Assembly (NCBI GenBank): GCA_964035795.1
Contig: OZ038325.1
Location: forward strand, 4,717,163-4,781,162
Length of the DNA: 64,000 nt
Origin: Pterobdella sp. o SKG-2022
Lineage: Eukaryota > Annelida > Clitellata > Hirudinida > Piscicolidae
Direction of reading: 5' to 3'
Part shown: one piece after another, positions 26,401-37,433 of the stretch
How the letters are laid out: each line of letters opens with the position of its first letter
How positions within the stretch are numbered: the stretch's first letter is position 1
Translations under genes and position numbers: made by a program
The notes under the pieces: generated by a model
The model's database searches: none
Seen by the model: the letters and a program-made list of their open reading frames with translations, nothing else
What the model was told of the DNA's origin: nothing

Positions 26401-29400
26401 ACAAATTACAAAAAAAATGAATAAAAATCATTAGCCCAACAACAGCGCAAACATGAATAATAATGAAAAAACAAGCAAACCCAATAAAAGTCAAATAAAC
26501 AACAAGCCAACCAATAACAGGAAACAACTCAAGCAACAACACAAACAGGAACAAAAACCTGAAAAAACAACAGAATTAACTACAAAAACTCAACCCCCAA
26601 CAACAACCACCTGCAGAATGAACTTGAGGGCAGTGAATGCAGAAGCAGACATGACCTTGATGGAGTTGGCCAGCAAAAGGATGAGTGGAGGAGTGAGCAC
26701 TTGTGCGATGCTCTCAAAACTCTTGCCCAGTTCTTGGGACAAGAAACTGTGCACGATGGTGGTGATGAGAATGAAATGGTAATTTTGAATACTAATACAA
26801 AAAAGTTGATTATGGTTATTTATCACCTACCTACCAACCCATCTTCACACCCACTCTGCTTATGCTTACCACTTTAACTGCCTATTCACATACCTCCCCA
26901 CCTAGTTATACACTCACACACTCATTTAACCCATCTCCCTTATCCACCCACCCATCCATTCCCCTACCCCTTTACCAACCCCATCACCCATCAAACCAAC
27001 TACCAACTCTCCCCTACTCTACCCACCTAATAGTGATACAGGCCTCTCTGGCTACCTGGGACCTAAGATCAGTGAGGGAGGTTTCCAGGCAGCTTGAACA
27101 CCCCTTGAACAACAATAAACAGTCTGGGTACTTCAATGCTCCTCCGATTACTAATGCCCTCATCTCTTTCAGCTTTGATCGTGATGATGGTGGTTGAAGT
27201 TTTATGAGTATTTTAAAAGAGTTTCACATACTGAGCCATCAAACTAAATAATACCAACACTATACACATCTCATCATCATAACCCATTAATACATACTGC
27301 ACCAAACCTCAAAACCGCACCACACATACAGCGTTTTGCCTCTTCTCCCAATCAGCCTCCTTATCACTCAATGAATCCTTCAATGATGTCATCTTCTCCT
27401 TCAGCTCTTTCTCAGACGATATCTATAAGTTTGTGTGTGTGTTTGTGTGTGCGCATTTGTGTGGACAACGAAACAATAAAATAGCCACCACATGAACCCC
27501 CAACCCCTCATAAACGCACATAAGCTTTAGGGACAGTGAGAAAAGAGGCACGGAAGGTGTCCTCATTGGCTGGCATGGAGGAGGCTTGTGTGATGGATGA
27601 AGCACTGCTTAACTGCTTCAACTTAAAGCTAGACTGCTTCTTAACTGCTTGCTTCACAACTGGGTCACCTTGAGCATGGTAGAAGTAGTAGCAGTGAGAG
27701 CGGAATTGACAATAATAGCAATTAGTACAATCTTTAGATGAGTTAAACCCTATGCTTTGCTTATGTCAATCTATAAATATTATTATTTTATCATCTCATC
27801 ATCATTATCATATATTAGAACATATTAATTTTTATCATCATTATGTTATTATCAGCATATAAAACGTAAGTTTACTTTTGCTCTCCTTCACCATCCCTGC
27901 ATCCCTCACCTCATCCATCTTCGCCATCAATGACGTCATCCTGGGATATGCATCAACCACGTGACAAACATGGCAATTATACATACTACAGAGTATATTC
28001 TCATACGTCAGTATATGTTAACATATGATTACATGGAATGCAGTAAATAAATGCAAAATATCTAATCATAAGTCAAAAATCTATACTCATCCAGTCTATT
28101 ACGGTTACACAAGCCATATAAAAGTCACCACATTGTGAGAAATACCAATGAGGACAATGATGACATGAGGTGGATGACACACAACACCACACACTTGCTT
28201 GATTTGGCATCCTTTTTGGCCACTTCCATCCTCACCTTCTCTCCTCCATGCTTATACAGCTCTACCAAAGTCAACATTGCCTGTTCCCTTACCTGATCGT
28301 CATTGTTGTTGGTATTATCATTACCACCATAATCGTTAGTATTATTATTACCATCATCATCACTAGTATAATTATCATTGCCCAACTCTTGATGAAGAAA
28401 AACGGACTATGAAAAGGATTAACACAATCATCATAACAACCAGCAAAGTCTCAAACACCCATCAAATAACAACCCACATTGGAGTTGGAGTCATCAAAGA
28501 GAAGGAGGACAGCAGGAATGTTCTTGCTGATGCTGAAGCTCTTGCCTCCCCATCTGGTGAATACAACAGTTTTCATGCATGAATGCATCTGATGTTTCTT
28601 TCAAACTGATACTGAGTATACACTTTTAGAAATTTGAGTGACTAATGTTAAACTCATTCACATTTCCCATGCATTGATGTAGATTTTGATGTGTGACTAT
28701 CATGAACAATATTACCTTATTCTTGTTATATTCCAGTCAGCTGTAACAACTATACGTACAATACAATCTTGTTATGATACATACATAGCTGTATGATATT
28801 ACTAGGCACAATGGTTCATAGGTTTATTAATGAAGCTTTTCGATTTGTTTTAAAATCATCATCAGTCTGCATGGTTGATAACATAACATGATAGGCACGT
28901 AAGTCAGCCATCAGTCATCCTAAATTAGAATTTCCTATAACTCAAGTGGGCTACACCTCATGTACTGAATAGAACCCTACAACAAATCAACTAAGACCTC
29001 ATAACACATCATATAAAACCCCACAACACATGACACCTGTTAAGGATGCCTTGCAGCAGCATCAGACACTCCTCCCTCACCCTCGATGACTTGTGACTCA
29101 GACCACCTCCCATCCTCTCAACCACATACTTTGGTATGATGTGGTTATACTTTATTCTTTATTTATCAATAATGTGAACCATTAAGACTCAAAAAAAATC
29201 GACTTTTCATTGACAGGAAGTTTTTTAGTAAATTTTCTCTATGATCATAACTAATAAGTTGCCTGATGATGATATAGAAAAGTTTGTCTCAATACAAAAT
29301 TTGAATTCTATGGTGTTTTTATGATTCAGATTTGTAAAGTAAATTAATGAAAAACTTAATTTTTATTTAAGTATTATACTGAAGTTATTATTATTAGTAT

Positions 29401-30942
29401 TATTTTTGCTATTTTTTATTTGATTATATTTTTCTGGTTATTTAGATTATTCCTTCCATTTAATGTGTATCAAATATGGATGAAAAAAGATTGATAATAA
29501 TTGAAGAAATAATATAAACATAACATATAAAACAATAACATTAATAATGAAATAACATAATCAAATCATATAATGAAAAAACAACATCATAAATAAATAC
29601 GCTATTTTTTAGAAATAATAACAATAGTAAATGGATAACAACAATGATACAATGAAAGACCAGTACAATCACAAAACTAAAAAAACACATGACACAAAGA
29701 GACTGACAGCAGGAGTGGAAGCAGGCTCCATCAACAGGTACATCACTCTCTTTGCCCCCTGCCTCACCTTTGTGGCAATGATGATGTTGAAGTTGTAGGT
29801 GGTGATGATGATGTTGGAGTTGTAGGTGATGTTGATGTTGGAGTTGTAGGTGATGTTGATATTGGGTTTGCAGATGATAATGATGATAAAATTATTGATC
29901 ATGATAATAACAACAATAAAAACATCATTAATGATAATATAATATAGTAATAACACAAAATATGAATATAACTCTAAAAAAATATTTTAGCATAGCAATA
30001 AACATATTATTTAGAATGAAAGTCAAAAAAATACACATTACTAATTATAAAAGTATAACTTCTATTGATTGAAACAACATCAATAACATTGGCAAGACTA
30101 ACTTGATCCTTGCTGTCCCCAAGTCGGTCTATTGTGGCTTGGAGTACTGTGGTGGTACAAGTGTTAAGCATAACATGAAGATGATACTCTTGTGAATATA
30201 ATGACAACACCATGATAAAAATAATATTAAAAATAATACCTCGCATTTAATAATAATAGGTGATGATAATGTGTGAAAGGAAAACCATAACAATCAATAT
30301 GATATATATATATATATCATTAAATAACAGTGTTCAAGGTATTTCAAAGTTAAAATATTATATAATATATAAAATTTATTTGATAAAATGATATTTATGT
30401 ATACTATAATACAATATATATGTAAATAAAAACAATAATATTTGTCATTTAATAATATATCACTTCAGAACTCAATTTATAAAATTATTTATAGCAATAC
30501 TTTCATCATTTCTTTAGTAATACCTCAGTGATAAGAATATGCAATTTTCTTAATAGTATAATTAAAGCTGACAATAATTTTTAAATTTAATAAAATGTTT
30601 AATTTTATCATGAAAAAAAACTCAATACCATTAACAACATAGGGTTTGAACTGTGTTTTCATCCTGTTTATCAAACCTTCTACTACATCTAGTCCCATCA
30701 TTGATACCTTTCATAAAAGTATTTGTTTTTCACAATAAAACTCAGTGTTATTCCAATGATACCTTGAAAATGCTGCAGTTAATGCACACAGAAATGCTGT
30801 CTATCAGATGCTCAAAATTCTCACAAGCCAAAGAGGCGTTTGGGCTTTTAAGGTAGTTTATCAAATCATTCCCAGTTTCCAAACGTTTTTTAGTGTCGTT
30901 ACTTTCAATTCCTAGAACGAAAAAGTCTAAAGAATTTGCCAT
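11422..30942 (-). CDS. CLASP: CLASP microtubule plus-end protein (CLIP-associating, Orbit/MAST orthologue)
   Basis: Stabilises microtubules at plus ends, kinetochores and the cortex. I traced 33 exons in continuous phase, about 1,419 codons (human CLASP1 and fly Orbit are about 1,500). They are 30942-30763, 30707-30629, 30146-30103, 29767-29708, 29128-29037, 28553-28478, 28292-28195, 27940-27876, 27668-27520, 27422-27330, 27172-27027, 26746-26611, 26029-25956, 25705-25568, 25154-25058, 19229-19085, 18894-18667, 18196-18065, 17831-17755, 17592-17489, 17348-17224, 17036-16943, 16647-16572, 16263-16099, 16003-15917, 15355-14487, 14314-14179, 13907-13830, 13306-13256, 13165-13032, 12373-12289, 11634-11518 and 11451-11422. 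Family landmarks are TIDRLGDSKDQVR, DWEKRQNALKEMRAL, TDLRSQVAREACIT, DVIKKGINDPDMEAKAHSRK, ITRIITWSTDH, VWMYHFKTILLLLIDYL and SDKESKVRKESVYSLVEIHH. The order is TOG-like arrays, a Ser/Asn-rich linker with an SKIP (SxIP, EB1-binding) motif at about 17815, a 290-residue disordered exon (15355-14487), then the C-terminal CLIP-binding HEAT domain. The final 10-codon exon is the least certain. Confidence 0.93.
12781..12817. mobile_element. piggyBac-type MITE terminus
   Basis: Starts with TTAA, then CTCGTTTGTGCCCAT, then the perfect 18-bp palindrome TGATCTCATATGAGATCA (12800-12817). The same terminus recurs in the element at 45984-46150. TTAA target sites followed by a C-rich end are characteristic of piggyBac-superfamily elements. 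I did not find the second end of this copy. It lies in a CLASP intron. Confidence 0.6.
13167..13226. repeat. (TG)n microsatellite
   Basis: Interrupted TG/TGTA run abutting the acceptor site of CLASP exon 13165-13032. Read on the minus strand it is the CA tract just before the exon. Confidence 0.9.
17425..17473. repeat. (TAGA)n microsatellite
   Basis: About ten TAGA units immediately 3' (in gene sense) of CLASP exon 17592-17489, inside the intron. Confidence 0.9.
19040..19078. repeat. (AC)n microsatellite
   Basis: AC dinucleotide run just past the donor of CLASP exon 19229-19085. Confidence 0.9.
19586..19718. mobile_element. MITE-like element with 32-bp terminal inverted repeats
   Basis: Arms 19586-19617 and 19687-19718 are reverse complements at 31 of 32 positions (AAGGTCAACAAACACAAAGT begins the left arm), around a 69-bp centre. 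The centre contains CAGCTTTTCGTAGG. A related sequence occurs at 36612-36725 (opposite strand) and part of it at 57350-57416, so this is a dispersed family. It lies in the large CLASP intron, and I see no coding capacity. Confidence 0.7.
20238..24561 (+). mobile_element. Decayed non-LTR retrotransposon with NPGP motif, APE endonuclease, RT and zinc fingers
   Basis: Plus-strand LINE inside a CLASP intron. A Gln/Asn-rich leader ORF lies at 20238-20543. ORF 20886-21782 has an N-terminal basic segment with NPGP at 21018-21029, then an AP-type endonuclease (GTWNVQRAN, GGDFNEQIG, ELDGFV). A linker follows at 21951-22646. RT is at 22847-23356 (ENQAGFRQNRSTADV, LLDLRKAYPRV, REGCASSPILLNIY) and 23316-23666 (LFADDTSV, the catalytic aspartates). 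The tail at 23693-24562 has HVLRLPDDRLVKRM and three Cys/His finger-like units (CEAEECGKTCKSK, CGVCGLWRNKAN, CQNCQRI). Frame breaks at about 21783-21950, 22647-22846, 23356 and 23666 show it is inactive. The clade is uncertain. Confidence 0.85.
24625..24915. repeat. GATGAT/GGTGGT minisatellite
   Basis: Long imperfect array of GAT and GGT triplets (unit roughly GATGATGATGATGGTGGT), directly after the 3' end of the LINE at 24561. It produces spurious Met- or Asp-rich ORFs. Confidence 0.85.
26055..26345 (-). mobile_element. tRNA-derived SINE, minus-strand copy
   Basis: Read on the minus strand, it starts with TATAGCTCAGCGGTAGAGCA, an RNA polymerase III A box. The B box at about 26285-26300 is GGGTTCGATCCCGC. 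An element-specific body follows (GCACCTGTTCTACAGTGTGT, then TTTGTAGCAAGCGCTT) and, after about 120 bp, AAAGCGCTTTATAGATAACC. The body matches the plus-strand copy at 34787-34960. It lies in a CLASP intron. Confidence 0.75.
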
Positions 30943-32000
30943 TTTACTTAGTTCTTCGTTGTTTGGTTGTTTTTGACAAAATGGCAAATATGCGGAAACT
31001 TGGAAATTTTATTAAGGTATAAAAACTCAAAAAAACTTTTGAGTTTTCATAAATCAAAAACTAAAAACTCAATTATTTATGTTATAAATAAAAATTGAAA
31101 GCGTTTAGCATACACATTTGAAAGTTATCGCTGAGGAACGATGATTTATCGCAAACCTCAAAACTAACCGGCGCAAATTTACTTCATTGCATAATTTACA
31201 CACACATCTCGACAAACTTTCAAAAAAACATTTGATTGGTTAAAAATTTTTTTAAATTTAGTTTTTGTGCAGTTATTTTTGAAATTTATAACAAATAAAA
31301 TAAAATCAGCAAAAAATTTTTTATTAAATGCTTTAATGAACATTAAAAGTTAGTATTCATGTCTGTTTCAATATTTTTTTGCGAGTTTGTCGTAAAGAAG
31401 TTCCAAGGTACGAAGCATTGCTTTAAGATTAGCCAATCAGCTATGCACCAATCATATGCTTTGTTAAGATTTTGTTAGAATTTATTATTTATTTTTAGAA
31501 TTAAAATTATGCACAATGAATATTTTTTTATTTAAAATCTATTTAAAAAACCCCAAATGTGGATTTTCAACGCTGATAAGTCAATCCAAATGTATGCAAA
31601 TCAATTTTCTTGTACCATAATGTTTAAATTTTCATGGATTGTACAAACAGCTTTGTTAGTTGATAAATGTTAGTTTTTTTTTTTTTATAAAACTTCTAAA
31701 AATTATTATTTCAGTACTTTTCAGAATTTTATTTTGAACTTCTATGATTGGTTCAGGAACTATGGGCTCGATATTAAACACTCCTGCCTAATCGCGAAGT
31801 GCCTGTGAGTTTGTCATCATGTTTGTGCAAAATATGCTTTTCAGGCGGTACTCAACTCGGTAGTTTCTTTCGGTTGCGATAAATTTTTGTTCTTGAACCT
31901 AAAATTTTGTGTATAACTAATACATAGGGTTTTTCGTGATTGCAAAAGTTTGAAAATTGATCGAAAACCCCTATATCTTTTGAAACTTATAATGTTCAAT
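30943..32000. other. CLASP 5' flank
   Basis: AT-rich region upstream of the CLASP start, expected to hold its promoter. A plus-strand ATG at 30980 opens MANMRKLGNFIK followed directly by a GT donor. It could be the first exon of a divergent gene, but no second exon was recognised. Nothing else is visible. Confidence 0.3.
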
Positions 32001-32590
32001 TAATTAATGAGACCTATATTAGAGTACTCTTCAACTGTTTGGTTTCCTATCATATCTAAAACATCGTACCAAAAACTCTAAATAATTCAAAATATGACAC
32101 CTAGGATTATAACTGAGGGCACCAAAGACACAATGATAAAACATCCACACAATGAAACTAAAATACTACCAGTACAATATCACCTCGCTCTTCACAAATT
32201 AACCAACAAGCTTCTCTTCCCTTTCATTCTCTTCACAATATAATGAAACAACCTCAACACCCTAGACGTAAAAAACAAACTACTTTTGACAAAAAAACAG
32301 CTATACCGTAAATACAAAAACTGAACCATCAATATCGCTTTGATGGAAGATACGATCAACAAAGCTGAGTCTCTTCACAAAATTGAGACCACAACTCAAA
32401 AAATAGGTCTATTCTTCAATGCAAGCAAGACTAAAGCAATGCATTTCAATCCCTCTGTAGAGAGTCATATTCATGCTATGAATGGTGACGCTCTCAACTT
32501 CCTAGAAAAAGTCTGGAACTCTCACATTACCACGAAAATGAGAGCCTATACACTGTTTGCTGGACTTCAAGACTTTCGTCTATGATCCAT
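32000..32590 (+). mobile_element. LINE reverse transcriptase fragments
   Basis: Two short decayed pieces. At about 32010-32110, RPILEYSSTVWFP-like and TPRIITEGTKDT match the post-RT region of jockey/I-type LINEs. At 32340-32585, ASKTKAMHFNPS and KVWNSHITTKM match another RT tail. No complete domain is present and frames are broken. Confidence 0.65.
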
Positions 32591-33119
32591 TTATCACCTA
32601 CAACGATTTAAAGCCCTAAGAGCTTAAAGTTGGGCCGAAGTGATTAAATTAACGCTATCTACAACTTGCTAAAGTTGATATATATATCTTACCGAGCCCA
32701 TAGTGAGCTAATTGATCTTATACGCTGTGACTAATGTAAATTATATAGAATTAATGAGGTCCCTACCGGTACTAATTATACCGTTGCCCATCTCTGGCCA
32801 CGTGGAGGTGGACCCCTTTCATATATAACTTAACTATTATATACTTCCAACTACCTAAGAATTCATTAACTAATTATTGCATATCTAACTCCTAGAATTA
32901 GTTTTCCATTTTCATCGTTTCTATTCCTTAGTCAGGTGCATTAAATTACTCACACGCATATATAAACCTGTAAGTAGTATATTATACCTTGCAAGAAATA
33001 TCAAATTATTTAATGAATGACGAATTAAGCTTAAATTTCTATATAATTATTATCGTATTTATGACTACACATAAATTACTTTACTACATATTAGGTTATT
33101 TAACTAAGTTATGCGCATA

Positions 33120-34575
33120 TTAAACGCACCCTCAAAAAATTCGCCGAAGGCCTGGAACCTCGGCTGTGACTCAAGCAGCTTGTGAAGTTTATTAATGCAT
33201 TCCTCAAACCATGTTGATCTGATTTCAGCATAGTTCGGGCAGTTGAACAAAAAATGTTCAACTGTTTCACTCTCTCCGCAAAATTGACATGACCCAGACG
33301 ACGCCGCATTTCGGAGAAATGCATTGTACCTTAGTCATCCATACCCAGTGATAATGTATGTACATAACATTGAGGGTTTGAACCATGGGTTTTCTGCTAG
33401 AAATGATTTTGTGTGTCAGTCTGCCTCTTGTGGATTCGTCCCATCTACGTTGCCACTCACATTGCACCGCAGTTTCAAGATTGTCGAGAGTGATCCCACA
33501 ATCCGACTCTCTACCCTCATAGCTGAAACCTTGGAAGACACAAGGTATATTCCTTTTTATGGATTTTGAGTGAGCCCTTGCCACAATGATTAAGTCCGGA
33601 GGAGGTTGGCCAGCAATGACTTGTAGTGCTTTTGTAGCTGAAAGCCTACACCCCCTAAGCGAACCTAAGAGGAAAAACCTCTGTATGGCAGAAAGATGCC
33701 GCATCACATGACTGTGACCGCATCTTTCTATCCAACAAGAGCTGTAATATCCAATAATGGGCATGCATACCGTCTTGAACAAGATTTCCAAGACATTCCT
33801 CTTGATGCCCCAACCAGAGCCTACATGGCACCAAAACGCCATGAGATACACAACAGTTCGTGTTTTGAGACTCTTTATGTGGTCTAAGAAATTGAGTTTG
33901 TTGTCGAGTAGGGCGTCAAGATACTTGTATACCTTGACGTCCTGTATGCGTGCACCATCATTGTGTATGACAGGCATTCTCTCAGAATCAAAGCTACCTT
34001 TAAGCAGACTATGCTTAGTCTTACTACTAGAAATAGTTGGCTTATACTTACTGCACCAACGCCCTAGAATTCTAAAGCATTCATTTGCTAAAGCTTTTAG
34101 TTTTACCCTAGAATCATCCTTAACTATTATGCATAGGTCATCTGCATATGCCACCCACTCAACCTGCTGAGCACTCCACATGCACGAGGCTTCGTGGAGC
34201 AGCTCATCCATGCACCATCTCCAAGCATACGGTCCGAGGATAGACCTCTGAGGGCATCCTCTTTCCGCATACTTGCAGATCCCTTCGGCATCGTTGCTGA
34301 GGGTAACCTTGCATTAGTCGAAGTACCTCTGTACCATTCCCAGTAGCCTACTGAACACACCTGCTTGAGCAATTCTGTGAATTATTCAGGCCACCATAAA
34401 TTATCAAAGGCCTCTTGTATGTCTACATAAATGCAAATGACATACTTGGAGCCTGCTGTGCGAATACTATTGAGCGTGCAGCTCAAAGCGTTCTCAGCAT
34501 TCAATCCAGGTTTGAAGCCAAATTAGGACGCTGAGCTAAGCATGCACTCTTCATAATCACACTCAATTCTAGAGG
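33120..34575 (-). mobile_element. R1-like LINE reverse transcriptase remnant
   Basis: Minus strand, read from 34575 down. GFKPGLNAENALSCTLNSI, YVDIQEAFDNLWWPE, then CPQRSILGPYAWRWCMDELL and YADDLCIIVKDDSRV (catalytic aspartates intact, about 34140) are typical RT blocks of the R1/I group. The main open stretch is 34211-33267, ending in a Cys-containing tail and ETVEHFLFNCPNY. Stops interrupt the upstream part. No endonuclease is present, so it is 5'-truncated. Confidence 0.8.
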
Positions 34576-34591
34576 CCAAAATGAGTTTTGA

Positions 34592-34780
34592 AATGCAGTG
34601 AAGAAAGTTGCTGGCACATACACTCGCATGCTCCGAAGAATCAAAAAGGTCTTTTGGAAAAACCGCCTAACAAATGCCCAGCTATACGGTCAAGTTACAA
34701 AGCTGTCTATCTTAATCAAGAGAAAACGTTTAGCGCCTGCTCGACACGTAGCCTGGCACAACGAGCCCGTAAACATTCTG
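34592..34780 (+). mobile_element. 3' fragment of an L2/CR1-like LINE
   Basis: Encodes YTRMLRRIKKVFWKNRLTNA and RKRLAPARHVAWHNEPV, which match the extreme C-terminal region of L2-like elements (RMLR...W...TN..LYG...RR.R.AGH). It directly precedes the SINE, so the SINE probably inserted into it or was mobilised next to it. Confidence 0.55.
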
Positions 34781-34786
34781 TTGTCG

Positions 34787-34960
34787 GCCCGTTTAGCTCA
34801 GTGGTTAAACATTAGACTAATTATCTAAAGCTACCGAGTTTGATCCCGCGTGGGACAAAAATTAACACCTGTTTCACAGTGTTTTCGCTACCTTAAATTT
34901 GTAGCAAGCATTTTGAACTACAAGGAAAAACGCTTTATAAATACCGCATTACATTACATT
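34787..34960 (+). mobile_element. tRNA-derived SINE, plus-strand copy
   Basis: The head GCCCGTTTAGCTCAGTGGTT carries an A box, and GAGTTTGATCCCGCG at 34836-34850 is the B box. The body (ACACCTGTTTCACAGTGTTT, TTTGTAGCAAGCATTTTGAA) and the tail (AAAACGCTTTATAAATACCG, then ACATTACATT) match the copy at 26055-26345 on the other strand. The tRNA-like part is too divergent to fold as a functional tRNA. Confidence 0.78.
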
Positions 34961-36153
34961 AAATTTCCGAACACCGGATGAGCCTCGTAGAAAAGGATGT
35001 CCAAAATGAAAAGCGCACTTTAAAATGACACGGAACTGACTTCTAACAAATTATGTACCGCTATGGTGGATAGGCAAGTATGGAGAAAAAAACCTCATGT
35101 CACAATACTGATTAGATGCACTACTTCTATTACTACAGCAAATTTCACTTTAACAAGAGATATTCTTGAAAACATTCAAACTCTAATTTCAGACTTAGCA
35201 AAAATCCAAAAACTTATAATTTTTTGACGGTTTTGGCTCTCGATATAACCTTTAACAGCATGACGACTTGAAATATTTTACAAATAATTTTCGAAGCTTT
35301 TCGCAAACAAAAATTTCACATTATCAAGCTTTGTAAATTTAAATCTTAATAAATACTTTGAGTGTTGCATTTCTCAAGCTAAACTACTGCTGCCAGTGTT
35401 GTATAATGTAAGGCGTCTGAAGATCAAATCGAAAAAGGTTTTTGAATTGAATTTGAGTAAATGATTGCCTGTTGGCGGTACATGGTCATTTTTATTAGTA
35501 AATCAAGTTGATCTCGGTTTCACTTTAAAAGCTATAAATTTTTTCGATAGTATTAGGGATGAGTTTAAAATTGGTCTTGGAAATTACGTTAAGAAGCATG
35601 ACATTAAGTCACCAATGCCCCGGCGTTTAGGCCTGTTACCCTTTTAGGTACAAACCTAAATGACCCTCCACTGTCCTCCAGTAATCCTTTGGGATTACTA
35701 ATTTATCTTGTTTCAAGATAATTTTTTTTAAAATCCCACAGACTGTTTTATCAATCTAGGTTCCTAATATGCAAAGAAACACACCAGGATAAACAGACAG
35801 CTTGATGATAGAACACGTTCTAAGGTACCCGGCGAAATATTGAGTGAAGAGTATAAAATCCCTTTGCCACCTCAACCAATTAAACTTTTTTATTTTTTTA
35901 CAAAAGCATTTAAGTTTTGATCTATGTAAGAAATTTTTTGATTTAATTATAACAAAATTTATTTACATCAAATACATTTCTAATTATTTAAACATTATAG
36001 GTAATTTTATGAAGTACAAAGCTTTTCGTTAACAAAGTACATTACCAAGTACGTCAAAAATTCAGACACCGTTGTTTAATAAGATTACCTTTAGTGTTCA
36101 AATAATTTGCAATATTTACTTTGGCTAAAGAAGATTATTAAATGCATTGAAAA
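34961..36153. other. Region without a recognisable gene
   Basis: AT-rich. A 60-codon open stretch at 35465-35647 (plus) contains FTLKAINFFDSIRDEFKIG but has no recognisable homology or splice context, so I do not call it. The sequence at 35318-35370 weakly resembles the dispersed repeat seen at 19586 and 36612. Confidence 0.3.
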
Positions 36154-37245
36154 TCAAAAAACTTCTTGTAAATCGTCAAAAAGCTTTTCTTTATTTTCCA
36201 CCTTGAAAATTTCAAAAAACATCATTAAAAGCCAATCAAAAACAAGCAAATAAAATTTAAATGTTACCATGACTGCCACCATACTAACAAACAGTGAGAT
36301 GTAGGCATCTAAGTTGTTGTTGAATTTAATACTTTTGGTGCTTTCATTGTAAGTCTTGTTCAAGTCTGACAGTTTCTCTAAAATACTCTTCATTAAGTAG
36401 GGACTGTAAGTTATATTTTTATTTATATAACATAAAAAAGTTTAGATGAAGCCCTCAAAATACCTATGATTTTGTAATAGTAAAAATTGAAAATCAATAA
36501 ATAAGTTGATTAAACAGTATTTTTTAAATAGCATTGTGAATTAGAATGGGAAATGAACACAAAGAATCTATTTTACTAAATTACTTGAGCGCTTTATAAA
36601 AAAAAATCAAATTTTGACTTGATAATGTAAAATTTCCTTACAAAAAGCTTAATGAATAGTCAAAGAAATACTTTGTGTTTGTTTCCTATACTATTGTTAT
36701 AGGCTATTCTATGACACTTTTTGAATTAATGTTTAAATGAATCACCCATTTTCAGAGAGACAGATCTTATGAGCACATTTTTGTTCAATGAATTGGGCTC
36801 TTAAAAAGTCAAAGTCCGTTATTAAATCTTCGAGATTTTTTACAACAAAATTCATGGAATTGATATTTTCTGAAAACAATAAAATTTAACAAAAAAATAA
36901 TATTGAAGAAAAAAATTAGTACCATAGAATTCCAAAGTACTTAGAATCTCTTTTTCTTTAAGATCTGAATCTTTTTCTGCAACAAGCTAATGAATCTTAA
37001 ATGTTAATAAAAAACTTAATAAAAACCAAATAGTATTTTACCTTCGATTGATTGAATTCAACATTCTTAAACATTTTTATAAACTTTTTAGAGTCATTCT
37101 CTTCTTTAAATTCATCTACCTTAGAAGTTAAAAATTAAATTTAACATTCTAGTACGAAAAACAAATGAAAACTCACAAACGACATGCCATAAAAATTTTC
37201 TGCAAGGTCAACAAGATTTTTACAAATTTCGTATTGCGAAGACAT
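36154..37245 (-). CDS. Unrecognised 194-residue protein, helical with hydrophobic C-terminal segment
   Basis: Five exons join in phase: 37245-37177, 37119-37042, 36986-36923, 36869-36746 and 36403-36154. Each has GT/AG boundaries, and together they make 195 codons including the stop. It starts MSSQYEICKNLVDLAENFYG. Residues about 25-130 are rich in Lys/Glu/Asp/Leu and probably helical or coiled-coil (VVKNLEDLITDFDFLRAQF). A strongly hydrophobic stretch lies near residues 145-178 (YISLFVSMVAVMVTFKFYLL, then FDWLLMMFFEIF), followed by a short charged tail. I do not recognise the family. One membrane-anchored helical protein is plausible. The gene is divergent from the W-F-x-H protein, their starts being about 550 bp apart. 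Confidence 0.7.
36612..36725 (-). repeat. Copy of dispersed MITE-like repeat
   Basis: Its reverse complement contains TCATAGAATAGCCTATAACA, AAACACAAAGTATTTCTTTG and AAGCTTTTTGTAAGG, paralleling the element around 19557-19660. It sits in the intron between the last two exons of the unrecognised protein. The segment CTTGATAATGTAA at its other end is shared with 57350. Confidence 0.55.
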
Positions 37246-37433
37246 TCCGAGAGAAATTTTGAGATTCAAATCTTTTGGCGCGATGATATTACAAAATATT
37301 TTTAGCGCAATATTTAAAAACCAATTTATAACATAAAACTAAAATCACAAATTAATTCTATTTAAATTTAATTATTTAAACTATTTAGTGCAGTTTTAAA
37401 CCAAAGAATGAAATAACAGCATTTCAAACTTAG

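Noticed and set aside
26453..26782. Plus-strand ORF rich in Lys/Gln/Thr
   Set aside because: Overlaps CLASP exon 26746-26611 on the other strand; low-complexity intron sequence.
34787..34860. A functional tRNA gene
   Set aside because: A and B boxes are present but the acceptor and anticodon stems do not pair well, and a SINE body follows that is repeated elsewhere.
35465..35647. 60-codon plus-strand ORF
   Set aside because: No homology recognised and no neighbouring exon in phase; it may be a decayed mobile-element piece.
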